From the NCBI GenBank assembly GCA_918807975.1, contig OU964918.1, forward strand, positions 57,706,477 to 57,770,476: a DNA stretch of 64,000 bases, written 5' to 3'. The DNA comes from Aplidium turbinatum (taxonomy: Eukaryota; Chordata; Ascidiacea; Aplousobranchia; Polyclinidae). The translations under genes were made by a program, and so were the position numbers. The notes beneath the pieces are model-generated. The model was not told the origin of the DNA, ran no database searches, and saw only the letters and a list, made by a program, of their open reading frames with translations. Below, one piece after another: positions 40,301 through 52,300 of this stretch. Position 1 is the stretch's first letter; each line of letters begins with the position of its first letter.

Positions 40301-43300
40301 TCGTGAGATCGTTGCTGATTATCTGCAGAACAATCTCGAGCAAAGTGACCATTCTTGCCACAAGAATAACAAGTAACTTCAGAATCTCTCTCAAAAACAT
40401 TTCCGATTATAAGATCAACTAAAGAGTTTTGTAAACATAACGCTTTCACAGTCCCACTACAATACGGAGTTTCGATAGATATCATCGCTAACGGTCCTTG
40501 GATTGAAGTGGTATCTATTTTTGTCACATGACCAGTTTTTCCCGTTAATTGACTGTCTTTAACCAAATCTCTCCTCACTATTATACCAGTAGAACCAGAA
40601 TCACGTAAAACTTTTACCTTTTTGTCTCCAACTTTTCCATCCACTACTGGCAGGTGATCTTCAGGTATTATTTTTTCGCAACCATCTTCATTCGGTTTCT
40701 CCTCGTCAAGCGTGGGTTCAGGAATCATTAACGCACAACCGCATCGATAAACGTCCGTGTCTTTATCTTTTCCAGACTGATTAGGTAAGGAAAACGACTT
40801 GTCCTTGCATTCCTTCGCTTCGTGTCCTTGCCTATTGCAACGATTGCACCACTTCCTCGATTCCTGATGATTTCTATTAGTCTTTCTCCGGCAGTTAACA
40901 GACTTATGACCTAAGCCATTACAATTAAAACAACGTACTTCTCTTGGAACAGCACCTCCTTTAGAATTATTTGTTTGCTCCTCGTCATTATCGCATGACA
41001 ACGTTTCTTCAGTCGACAACTTCTCATCATGAGCAACTAAGTACTGTTCTGCCACACTGGCTATTTCTTCTAGATTCTTTGGACTTCTCTCCATTAGATA
41101 AACAGACAGATCTTTTGAACATGAATCTGTGAATTGTTCCTTAACTATAAGGTTTGCCAATCCGTCCAATGATTGATCGGCCCCCGAAAGCTCAAACCAC
41201 TTTAACAAAAGGTTTCTTAAACGTTCAATAAATTGACCTGGGCTTTCGTGTTTTTCAGGCTTTGCCTCACGGAATCTTTGACGGTATCCATGCTCGGTAA
41301 AATTGTATCGCTTTAACAGAGCTAACTTCAATCTGTCGTAATTCATGGCTTCTTCTTGTGAAAGTCTTGAATATACATCAAGAGCTTGTCCCGATAATAA
41401 CATGCTTAGCTGGGTAGCCCACGTCGACTTCTCCAATTTGGCTATTGTAGCATATCTTTCAAATCTTAACAGATAACTATCCAACTCATCTTTTTCTTCA
41501 ACAAATGATGGCAAATCTGGACGTCTAACTTGCGCCACAATAACATCTCGAGCATTATCATTAGTAGAATTAGATCGCTCACCAATGTCCAGCTTTTGTC
41601 TTTCTAATTCAAGTTTTAACTTTTCCAATTCATATTGCGCTCTTCTTTCTTCAGCTTCTGCTTCGCGTTGCGCCCGATTCTCTTCGGCTTCTGCTTCGCG
41701 CTGTGCCCGCTTCTCTTCTGCTTCAGCTTCACGCTGTGCTCGTTTTTCTTCAGCTTCAAGTTGTGCTCGCTTCTCCTCAGCTTCAAGTTGTGCAGCTTCA
41801 GCCTCACGCTGTGCTTGTTTTTCTTCAGCTTCAAGTTCTGCTTTCCTTATTTCACGAGCAGCTCTTCTATCTTCTCTTTCGTCAGCTTCTCGCTGAGCTT
41901 TTTGGTCCATTATCTTGTGATACTCTTCCATCACAAACTGAGACTTCTCATTACCAGTCAGCCCCATTCGTTCAGCCATGCTCCCTAAGTCTTCAATCAT
42001 CTCATGTTTGACAGTATCCGCCATCTTGACAGCTTGTTGTTATAATTTATTATTCTTTCAATAAATCTTTCGGTATTCTTCGGTTTTTCGGTTATTTCTT
42101 TTCGGTTTATCCCGGACGAGCCCCCAGAATGTCACGATTTCTTTCTATCTCTTACCAGGAAAAAGACTTGGAAAGGTTCAATGACGTAGTTTAATGGGTC
42201 AAACCGAAAAGCAGTCAATTAAATGTCGAATAATTCTACAGTGAAATGATAATCTGACTTCTTGAAGAACTTTAACGAACGGCTTCTCAAATAACTCTAA
42301 TTTCTGCATCAACTATACCAATTCACAACTCATAGCACAACTCTCATAATCAACTTGTAACAATCACCATAATAATAATCTCAGAATCTCAGAATAAACA
42401 TTACACAAACTACACCACTATTTATAGTTGGCTGTTCAGTCCAATAACTTCGAGAAGGTTACATCATAAAGAACCATCGTTCGGTCACGTAGCATTTAAA
42501 AGGTAAACAACAGAAGCTTATAGAAGGTCACGTAGGGCCGAAGGTTGTAGAAAACACGTTACATAATACAGATTTCGTCATCAGAGGTTACTTCAGGTCA
42601 TAACCGACAATAACACAACGCACCAGAATTCCATAATGAAAACAGCACATTCGTTGAAGATACAAAGCAAGCCATCGCGAAGCATTGCACCTTGATTGTG
42701 ACAAGTACATGGACCAAACGTGGTCAAAACGAAGTCTTCTAGGGCACCACAAAATATCAAATCTAACAATACTCTCAGTTGGAAAGGTGATAAAAGACCT
42801 ACCCAAAAGTGAATCTCCTCCTATAGTTTAATTTACTTCATCCCTTTCTCGAACCAACCTTGGTGTAACGAAAGTGCTATGCCAGGACAGTACGAATGGA
42901 TTAAATTTAAAAATATTTTTATATAGGTTTTGATGAAATACATTCACAAGCTGTCCCATGATGCATGAAATGGAACTATAGCCTACTTTACAAAAAGTTT
43001 TTGTATAAATCATATTAAGTCAATCGAAAAAAGGCAACAGGACATGACAATACATGGCTTTGTAACACCAAAAACAGAAAGTACACAAGAAGCATATAGG
43101 CTACAGTAGCCAGAAAATTGATCCAAGATCTTGATACCACCACTAAATGTGGACTTAATCGAACAGCTGACTATCCAAATCAAAACGTTTCGAAATGAAT
43201 CATTTGGAACGTTAATTTAGGCAGTAATGAACATTTTCCAGCTGCTACAATAAATAACCTAATAAACCCAATGCAGTAAATTTTTATTTAATGCCATTTG

Positions 43301-46300
43301 CTTCATGTCTCCAATCAGTTATCGTAACTGTTCATTCATAAACAGAGATTGTTCGTGTAAATGTAAACGGTCGTTTCTTTATTCTTCATTGTCACTGCTG
43401 TCGCTTTCACTTTCTTCATCTTATTCTTCAGATTCATACAATTCTCCTGTTATATACAGAGATAAAGCAAGCTGTCTGCGATGTACCAGCCCCAAGCAAT
43501 GTGGTTATCCGCACGTCTGACACTGACTGTCTTGTAATTGGCTTAGGTTGCTATGGAACTTTTGATCCTTCATTAAAGATATGGATAGAAGCTGGCTTGC
43601 AAAGCAATAACACGCAGCGGTACATCAACATCAACCAGCTGCATAGGCCTACCGCACTTGGAGTGACGATTTGCAAGTGTTTACCTGCATATCATGCCTT
43701 TACAGATTCTGATTACACCTCGTCATTTAGCAGGAAAGGGAAAGTGCGGCCGCTGAAATTACTCCAAGGAAACCACGAAGCGCAGGCAGCTTTTAGCCAA
43801 CTCGGACACGACAAAGAAATTAGTGAAGACACTATCATCGCCATAGAGAACTTTGTGTGTAACATGTACAAAAACAAGAAAATTAATTATGTCAACGAAG
43901 TCCGTTTACAAATGTTTTTAGACGGCTACAAACCCAAAAAAGAAAATGAAAGGATATCATGCATACCAGAAGCTACTGTAGATAGTAGTACTCTACCACT
44001 TTGTTTACGAGTACTTCTCCAGAAGACAAGGCGCACACATCTCATCACAAGATGGTGGTTATCTTCAACTAGAAGTGAACAAGCAGCAACGTTGCTGCTA
44101 GAGTATGGCTGGAAAGAAGAAGGAGGTTCTTATAAAGTGGTGTGGTTTGAAGGTAAAGGTATAAAGCATCTTTAGATGTCTCTGCGTGGAATCTGATCTC
44201 ATCCAGGAAAGTCAAGAAGAAGGTAAACAGCATTGGATGTCGCTTGGGTTACCCTTTATAAATATAAAACTTTCTCCTGGTCTATCAGTCGTTTACTTTC
44301 TTACTGTAAACATTAGCCAATAACTGGCTGTAAAGTTTCGTTTTAGGAACCTATAACCAATAGTTTCTGCAATCTTGAGAAAAATGCCTGGGTGCACTAA
44401 ATAACAAATAAATGTTGAACTTTTTCCAGTTAATAGTAAGTTGCAATGTTGCATTATTCGAAGAAAAATAGACGTCTGTAAAAGATAATAAAATTACTAT
44501 TGTATGTTACGCATATCTGTAGTGCATAATAGCAATTGTTTCGTACAGTCTTTATTTCTCTGTATATAACAGGAGAATTGTATGAATCTGAAGAATAAGA
44601 CGAAGAAAGTAAAAGCGACACCAGTGATTGATTGATTGATTGAATCTTTATCCTCGGACTGGGAAAGCTTCTTGCAGAGCTTAATCCTGGCAGTTTCGCA
44701 TACTTGTAGAGGCTTTGAATCACTGGCGCAGGCCCGGTCACCGAGATTGACAGAGTGAAGTTTCCGATTGTTGAAGGCTTGTTGTCGGGGAATTATTCCA
44801 TCCATTAGATGCCGCTGAATGGAGAGCAGCCCTTAACGTGCGTTGCTCAAGCGCACACCCCGAGAGTCGAACCAGCGCCGCTATTGATCTTGAAGCTTCT
44901 TCGTTCCAGAAGTGACGCGCTAACCAATTGAGTTACCGTTTACATTTACACAAACAATCTCTGTTTATGAATGAACAGTTACAATAACTGATTGGAGACA
45001 TGAAGCAAATGGCATTAAACAAAAATTTACTACATTGGGTTTATTGGGTTATTTATTGTAGCAGCTGGAAAATGTTCATTACTGCCTAAATTAACGTTCC
45101 AAATGATTCATTTCGAAACGTTTTGATTTGGATAGTCAGTTGTTCGATTAAGTCCACATTTAGTGGTGGTATCAAGATCTTGGATCAATTTTCTGGCTAC
45201 TGTAGCCTATATGCTTCTTACGTACTTTCTGTTTTTGGTGTTACAAAGCCATGTATTGTCATGTCCTGTTGCCTTTTTTCGATTGACTTAATATGATTTA
45301 TACAAAAACTTTTTGTAAAGTAGGCTATAGTTCCATTTCATGCATCATGGGACAGCTTGTGAATGTATTTCATCAAAACCTATATAAAAATATTTTTAAA
45401 TTTAATCCATTCGTACTGTCCTGGCATAGCACTTTCGTTACACCAAGGTTGGTTCGAGAAAGGGATGAAGTAAATTAAACTATAGGAGGAGATTCACTTT
45501 TGGGTAGGTCTTTTATCACCTTTCCAACTGAGAGTATTGTTAGATTTGATATTTTGTGGTGCCCTAGAAGACTTCGTTTTGACCACGTTTGGTCCATGTA
45601 CTCTATGGTGAAATAAACCCTCTGGGGGTCACTTTGATGACATCTTACATCACCTTTCCACCCGAAAATATTGTTAGATTTGATATTTTTGTGATGTCCT
45701 GACATAAGACTTCGTTTTGACCAAGTTTGGTCCATGTACTTTACGGGGTGAAATACACCTTCCGAGGGGGTCACATTAAGGAAAGTCACTTTGAAGTCAT
45801 CTTACACCACCTTTCCACCCGAAAATATTGTTAGATTTGATATTTTTGTGATGTCCTGACATAAGACTTCATTTTGACCAAGTTTGGTCCATGTACCTTA
45901 TGGGGTGGAATAAACCTTCCGAGGGGGTCACATTAAGGGAAGTCACTTTGAAGGCATCTTACATCACCTTTCCACCCGAAAATATTGTTAGATTTGATAT
46001 TTTTGTGATGTCCTGACATAAGACTTCATTTTGACCAAGTTTGGTCCATGTACCTTATGGGGTGGAATAAACCTTCCGAGGGGGTCACATTAAGGGAAGT
46101 CACTTTGAAGGCATCTTACATCACCTTTCCACCCGAAAATATTGTTAGATTTGATATTTTTGTGATGTCCTGACATAAGACTTCGTTTTGACCAACTTTG
46201 GTCCATGTACCTTATGGGGTGAAATTAACCCCCTGGGGGGTCACTTTGGGGGGAGTCTTACATCACCTTTCCACTCGAAAATATTGTTAGATTTGATATT

Positions 46301-49300
46301 TTTGTGATGTCCTGACATAGAACTTCGTTTTCACCAAGTTTGGTCCATGTACCTTATGGGGTGAAATTAACCCCCTTTTTGGGCTTTTTAGGGGGCTCTA
46401 GGGTCCAGATCCACCCGGTGCGGTCAATCTTCCATACTTTTTGTGAGTGACATGGTTGACCCCAGTAACTTCAAGGGCTCAAACCTTTTGTACCTTATGG
46501 GGTGAAATCTTCTGTCGTAGGCTCTCGGTCTATCAACAAGTGTATAAAATTTAAAATTGACAAGAAATCATTAAATTTGAAAATTAGTTTGAATCACTGC
46601 AAATAAACGTATTCAAAACTTTTGCTTCGCGGCCGACGCCATTTCACACTTTGTAATCTACGTCGGCAATGATTTTGCCACAGTAAAAATGCCAAATGCG
46701 TTCATTATGAAAACTACCGAGCTGGAGACAACGGCTTGTCCCGTGAGTAAGTTGAACCTGTCTTTTTGAGGTGAAAATCACTTGCGAACATCTCGACCTA
46801 TACTCGAGTATATACGGTATTCGATAAAAGACTATAAAGGCTTTCGATAATAAACAGAAGAGAAAACACTTCACCGTTGTTAACGCTTTGAAGGTAAGTA
46901 ATTAGCAAAACGAGGTTAATAAAACTGATAGCGGGTTTCCACTCTGCTTGAGATCATGATTTTTTTGCGTTTTATTTCGATAACTTCACTGTCTTGATCG
47001 TTGTTATTCACTCGCACGAAAATGAAATGAATCGACTTGTTTTCCAACTGCTTCAATTATGAGCTAACAATATGAAAATTTTTACGACTGGGCGTATGCG
47101 TTTGCGTAAGTAAAACTTATCGTCTCAAGCAGCGATTCTACAAATTCGGAGTGCGACCTCGGTGTCAATATAAACAAGACAGTAAGCTTAATCAAATACT
47201 ATTTTAATTAAGTAAAATAGCGTTATGGTTATGACGTCATAACCTTTCTCGCCCCCCAAGGTTTTTGGAAAAGTCGGCGCCTATGCCTATTTGTTTGATA
47301 TGCACAATTTGCTGCAGTCCATAGAAAAGTGTTTGACTGTGTGGATGCATGTGAATTGTGCAACATAGACAACTACAAGTCACACGACAGGCACCTGGTC
47401 TCGAGTTGATAGTGTGGACAATTCCTCTTCCCCATCAGCTTGGCCAACAAATTCCTAAAATAGAAACAGATGTTACAAAGTGGGTCTAGTATTTATTATA
47501 TAAAAGATTATCACTTAAAACGGACAATTGGTTAAAAGAACTCAATTTTGGACTTATAACAAGACATCTAATGTCCAGTGAAATAGTAACTTGTTCAGAC
47601 GATAAAATATCACATAGAAAAACGAAATTAAAAAAGCCTAAGATACTTAAAGATACACTACTACATAGCATTTTGTATGCATGTAGCCTATTTGGAATAT
47701 TCACCAGAGGTTTGGTACATACATGTAACAAGTAATATGATACAGTATCAACTTAATGATGGGTCCACGTCATTTAGGTGCAGGCAGTTAGATGCCTGCC
47801 AAATAGATCCAGGCACTGTGGTGCCAGGATATTTAGGTGCGCGCCTGGTCACTTAGGTGCTATTTGGTGTGTCAAATTAAACTCATGTCTGAGTTTATGA
47901 CTATAATGATAAATGATTATAATTATTTATCAGAAATGCTTGATTATGCGGCAGGTCTCCCCGCTTTCCCTGTAATTTTACACAATATAATTTGCTGGTT
48001 ATAGCTAGCAACTGGGTGTTTTTTAATTCGTTTTCAATTCGTTTCAATTCGAAAAGCATTTCAAATGCCCCCTTCCTTGAGAAAATCTTGCATAAGCCGC
48101 TGTTTGCAGTATTATAATCAAGCACCTAATGAAATAGAGTTTATTAGGAATAGTACCTAAATGACCGGCTCAACAGTGCACCGCACCTGAACATCCTGAC
48201 GCCTGGGGGGTTTTTTACGGTCATTTATCAGTCATTGACCGATTTTTAGCAAAATGTCCGAAAAAAATATAGTTAATTTGGTCGAAATGTCCGAAAAAAT
48301 ATATAGTCAATTGACTATATATGACCAAAAATGACCAAAATAAATAAAATTGACCGAATTTTTTCAAGTCATTTCGGACAAATGACCGAATAGTCTTAGC
48401 GAAAAAAAAAACAGCCTGACGCCATATTGTGCGCACCTATTTGGCAGACACCTAATTGTCTGCACCTAAAAGACATGCTCCGTTAATGATGACATTTCAA
48501 AACATACGTAGAAGTATAATGGATCACAAAACATGATCATAAAAATCTAAAGCTGTTGTGTTTTTGTTTTGGTATAAATGTTAGATTCAACGTAATATCT
48601 AATGTAAAATTCTCACCACACCGAATCCTGCAAACGCATACCACATATATATGTAAAAACTATACATAGATATGGTTCAAATGGAGACTTGATCCATAGC
48701 ACGTGTTAGGTTACTTGGTAGAATCAACAACAAAGCATTCAAAATGCATGAACAAATACAGAAACTATGAAACTGTATTATATGTACATATAATATAAGT
48801 TGTATACCGTATTTATCCGTGTATAAGTCACAAAATTTTACACCAAATCTTGCCCAAAAAGGTTAGGGTGCGACTTATACACGAGGGTGCGACTTATACA
48901 CAAGGTTCTGAACTTCTGACAAACGAATGCTACAGATCGCGCGTTAGCGCTGCTATTAAGCATTATTATTTTGCGTTCGAGGATAGCAAGCATCGCATTA
49001 ACATGCTCACTGCACAGCATGCATGTGAATTTTAACGCGAACATCTCGCATGTGCGTGTGCGGCATGCTTGATTGCAATGAGAAAAAGGCACGTCTCGGC
49101 AAGCAAACACGTGGCGACATGAAAGTACAGCTTTTTTTTATTTCAAAACAATTGTTTTTGCGAATTGATGATTGTTGCTTTTCAATAAAATTTGCTAAAA
49201 AAAAATTTTGTACCAATATTTGAGCCAAATTTTGGGGTACGACTTATACACGAATGCGACTTATACACGGATAAATACGGTAATTCAATGCAAACATCAC

Positions 49301-52300
49301 ACCAAGCATTGCTATAGAATATGCATTGCTATGATAACTAAAAAGCAGAAAAACACAAACATATGCCCAATGGTTAGTGGTTGTTTATAAACAAACATTA
49401 ACCTCCTTTTCAAGTACGGTGGTTCAATTTACAAAAGCAAACATAAAATGCAAAAAACAAAACTTTAAACATTTCCATGAAAGCAAGTACAAAAAACTTG
49501 CGAAATCTGAGAAAAATAAGAGTGAATGATGGACATCGATCAATACATATACTTTACTACTCAAACAAACTCGAGGTAACGTGACAATTACACTGTGACT
49601 AGCCTATATAACATATTTTAGTGAGTAGGCTATAAACAGTAAAGCAGCTTCTCATTCATACATAACACTTCCCAGTGCTGATCTATAAGTTTTTAATGCT
49701 GTACTTCATTCCAAGTTCAACTTGAAAGTTCTTAAACAATATGATTTGACAATACAGAGCACATGAAGTGTCAACGAAGCAAAAAAATATGCCTTTTTGT
49801 CTGCAGCATGCGATTGATAATGAAGGTGACTGAGCGTGATATTCAATGACACTTATTTTCCACTTGTATGTGACGTAACAAACACAAAAAAGGTAAATTA
49901 CTGTATAAACTTCTAATTAAGTAAAGACAAAAAAGAACAAGACATAGATGAATGAAATGTAGACTGGATAGATAAACTCAATACTGAACAACTTGCAAAA
50001 ACAGTAAAGCAATTGCAGACATTGAAAGTCAAGGATGTTTTTGATGACAATGATAATAATAACTCAAAAAGAAAATGACTGTTAGTATTTGGTAGTGACC
50101 GCTAACAAGTTTTAATCAAAGTATTGCAGCATGAAGCAATACGTTTGCATCCAACAAGCTATAAAAAGAAGCTGTGACAAATCTACATCACCTTTATGTT
50201 TACAAGTACTGCTGGTTTTTGATGTAATATCATATATTCTTTGATAAACGCACTTGGGAAGAATCCAAAACGCTCACTTCCTAAAACCTAAGACCAAATT
50301 TTAATAACTAAACAGCATCTTCTGTCATGAGTGCCAGAATATGCTCAAACCACAACACAGAAAAATCATAGAAATCGTTTCAAAAAAAGGAAAAAGTTAA
50401 TAATTCAAACAAAAGCTCAAGATTAGCATGATATTATGATGTTGGTGAGCGATTAAGATTTTAAATTAAGGTGAACAGCATAGTTTGAAAAAGATTGAAT
50501 GCAAAAATACATATATATAAGAATTATTCATTGTCAAGACAATACAAATAAAATTCTTCAAAATTTATTTGAAAATATAATAGGAATAGAAGAAGTGTTA
50601 ACCTTATGAATCAGGAATTAACATAGAAATACGATTTGGTCTTTAAAAGAAAAAAAAAATCAAACTAAAAGCTCCAAACAAAAATTAATTTGCAAATTTT
50701 AAATAATTAAGTCGTTCAAAATACAAAACCACACTGTGTCAGCATGTCATTGCGCCTTACAAGGCATTACTTTTGAAGACATGAATATAGCATATATAAT
50801 ATACAACAAAAGTTAAATAAACAAAATTAGCTAGGCCTACTGCAAATTTGTGTTGCAAATAATTATTACCTGCCCTCCCCATAAATCAGTTTTCAACCCC
50901 GCCTTCTTTCCTTTCACCAGCACAACGTCCCCCTTCTTGAAGTTAAGAAACTTCCTATCACTTGGCTGATAAGTAAGTTTCGTTTTTCCCTCTGATACAG
51001 TTTCTGTAACAAGATTGCTAGTTTTTATGATGGTAAATTGAACTATGTCGCTCCGTTGCATGCACCAACAAGAAGAAAGGTGTAATTTAGTATGATAACA
51101 AGTATAAAAAATCACTGATTATTATATTTATTAACCTTTACATGTTGTCTTGCATTGCTTTTTTTATGTCATTTAATTTAGACCTATGTCGCTAGCTGGC
51201 TATGGTAAACAGAAGATGTTACTACCTGACTGGTATAGGTTCCAACTTCCAATCATGCAAAATTTTGATAATGTCTCTACTCTCTATGGTACTCTTTCAG
51301 CATTACTTATTTGTGAGACGGTCGCACAAATAAGTAATGCTGAAAGAGTACCATAGAGACATTATCAAAATTTTTTGCATGATTGGAACCTATCCAGCTA
51401 ACAATGATGATACACTCATATTCATATAACATGGATGTGGATTGCAATAACACTCGTGCTGATCATCATAACTAAACTTTCCTTTTCTATGTCATTCAAA
51501 TCAGTTATAACCTGAATAGAAGCTACCTTCTCTTTGTTATTCTGCATTTGTCTACTTCTCCAAGCACTTTCACATATATTATATATATGTGACATCTATA
51601 AAAAAAAGTATGGATTATGTTTGTTTTAAAAATATTAGCTATTTACAAATTTATACACTCCATAGTCACTAGTCAGTATAATAGAGATAAACATCATAAT
51701 ACAGATAACTTTGATATGAAATAGATAAAGAATAAGTAAAATAATTTGGCTACAACTGTTAATTTTAAACATGAAATGATGCAAACTGTTAATAGGCCTA
51801 ATCTGGGTTAACTGTCAGCAGTTACCGTAACTTTCAAAAAGCATATAAGCAGTCCAGAAGTTACTGCCGGACCAGAAGTGACCAAACAAAGGTTGCCAGA
51901 TTTAATGGTTGCAGCACCTTCAACAAAGTTAAAACAAAACCTTGTGACAAAAATCATTGTTGTGTATAAAAAAATGTTTAACACAAGGCATCACTTAGAA
52001 TGTTTGAATCATGGCAGTCTTCAATACTGACCTCAATAATAGACAGAGGTGGGCAGTAGCGCGCTATTTTTGTAGCGCCGCTACTTTTTTGGCAAAAGTA
52101 GCGGTAGCGGCGCTACTTTTTAGTTGGAGTAGCGGCTGCAGTAGCGGCGCTATTTTTTTTCCAAAGTAGCGGTAGCGGGAGATGCGCTACTTTTTTTCAG
52201 TCGCACTCCCGCTACCCGCTACTTTTTAATTTAAAGTGAACAAATATTCGTTTTTTTTGCAACACTGGAGTGGTCAAGCAGCTATATTATATAGCCTACA

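Larger units (their letters stand above)
39229..42703 (-). mobile_element. Young gag-only LTR retroelement with CNBP-like cargo
   Basis: Two LTRs of 574 bp (39229-39802 and 42130-42703) are identical as far as I can read. They begin TG and end CA, and are flanked by the 5-bp target duplication AGTAC (39224-39228 and 42704-42708). Read on the minus strand, the site just inside the 5' LTR contains TGGGGGCTCGTCCGGGAT, matching a proline-tRNA primer site. A purine tract (AAGGGGGGGGCG) precedes the 3' LTR. The internal part, about 2.3 kb, has one long frame (gag, protease, CNBP-like knuckles) and no reverse transcriptase, RNase H or integrase. It appears whole for a non-autonomous element and very recent. 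Probable lineage: Ty3/gypsy-like with a SCAN-type gag. Confidence 0.88.
38459..46524. mobile_element. Long inverted-repeat (foldback) DNA element with tandem subrepeats
   Basis: The left arm begins GAGCCTACGACAGAAGATTT; the right arm ends with its reverse complement at 46524. Each arm is about 1.5-2 kb and nearly identical once insertions are removed. The outer part consists of 140-160 bp tandem units, each with GTACATGGACC and ACAATATTTTCGGGTGGAAA: five in the left arm and six in the right. The inner arm parts (42800-43460 and 44563-45500) also match. The spacer (43461-44562) holds a PIN-like reading frame. An LTR element (39229-42703) sits in the left arm and a SINE (44629-44938) in the right arm. 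I see no clear target duplication, so it could be the body of the 37295-47285 element rather than a separate insertion. Confidence 0.75.
37295..47285. mobile_element. 10-kb composite element with 8-bp target duplication (hAT- or P-like)
   Basis: Direct repeats CCTATTTG lie at 37287-37294 and 47286-47293, immediately outside inverted ends: CATACGCGCCGACTT on the left, CATAGGCGCCGACTT as the reverse complement of the right. An 8-bp duplication fits hAT or P-type transposons. A GC-rich hairpin (CCGGGGGGCGGCGCCCCCC) follows the left end. Only 37295-38458 and 46525-47285 are unique to it; the centre is the long inverted-repeat element at 38459-46524. No transposase is recognised in the outer parts. 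It fills TANGO1 intron 4 to within about 110 bases of exon 4. Confidence 0.7.

Noticed and set aside
41585-42011. + strand Ser/Phe/Ala-rich frames
   Set aside because: Antisense shadows of the EAEEKRAQRE coiled segment in the retroelement frame.
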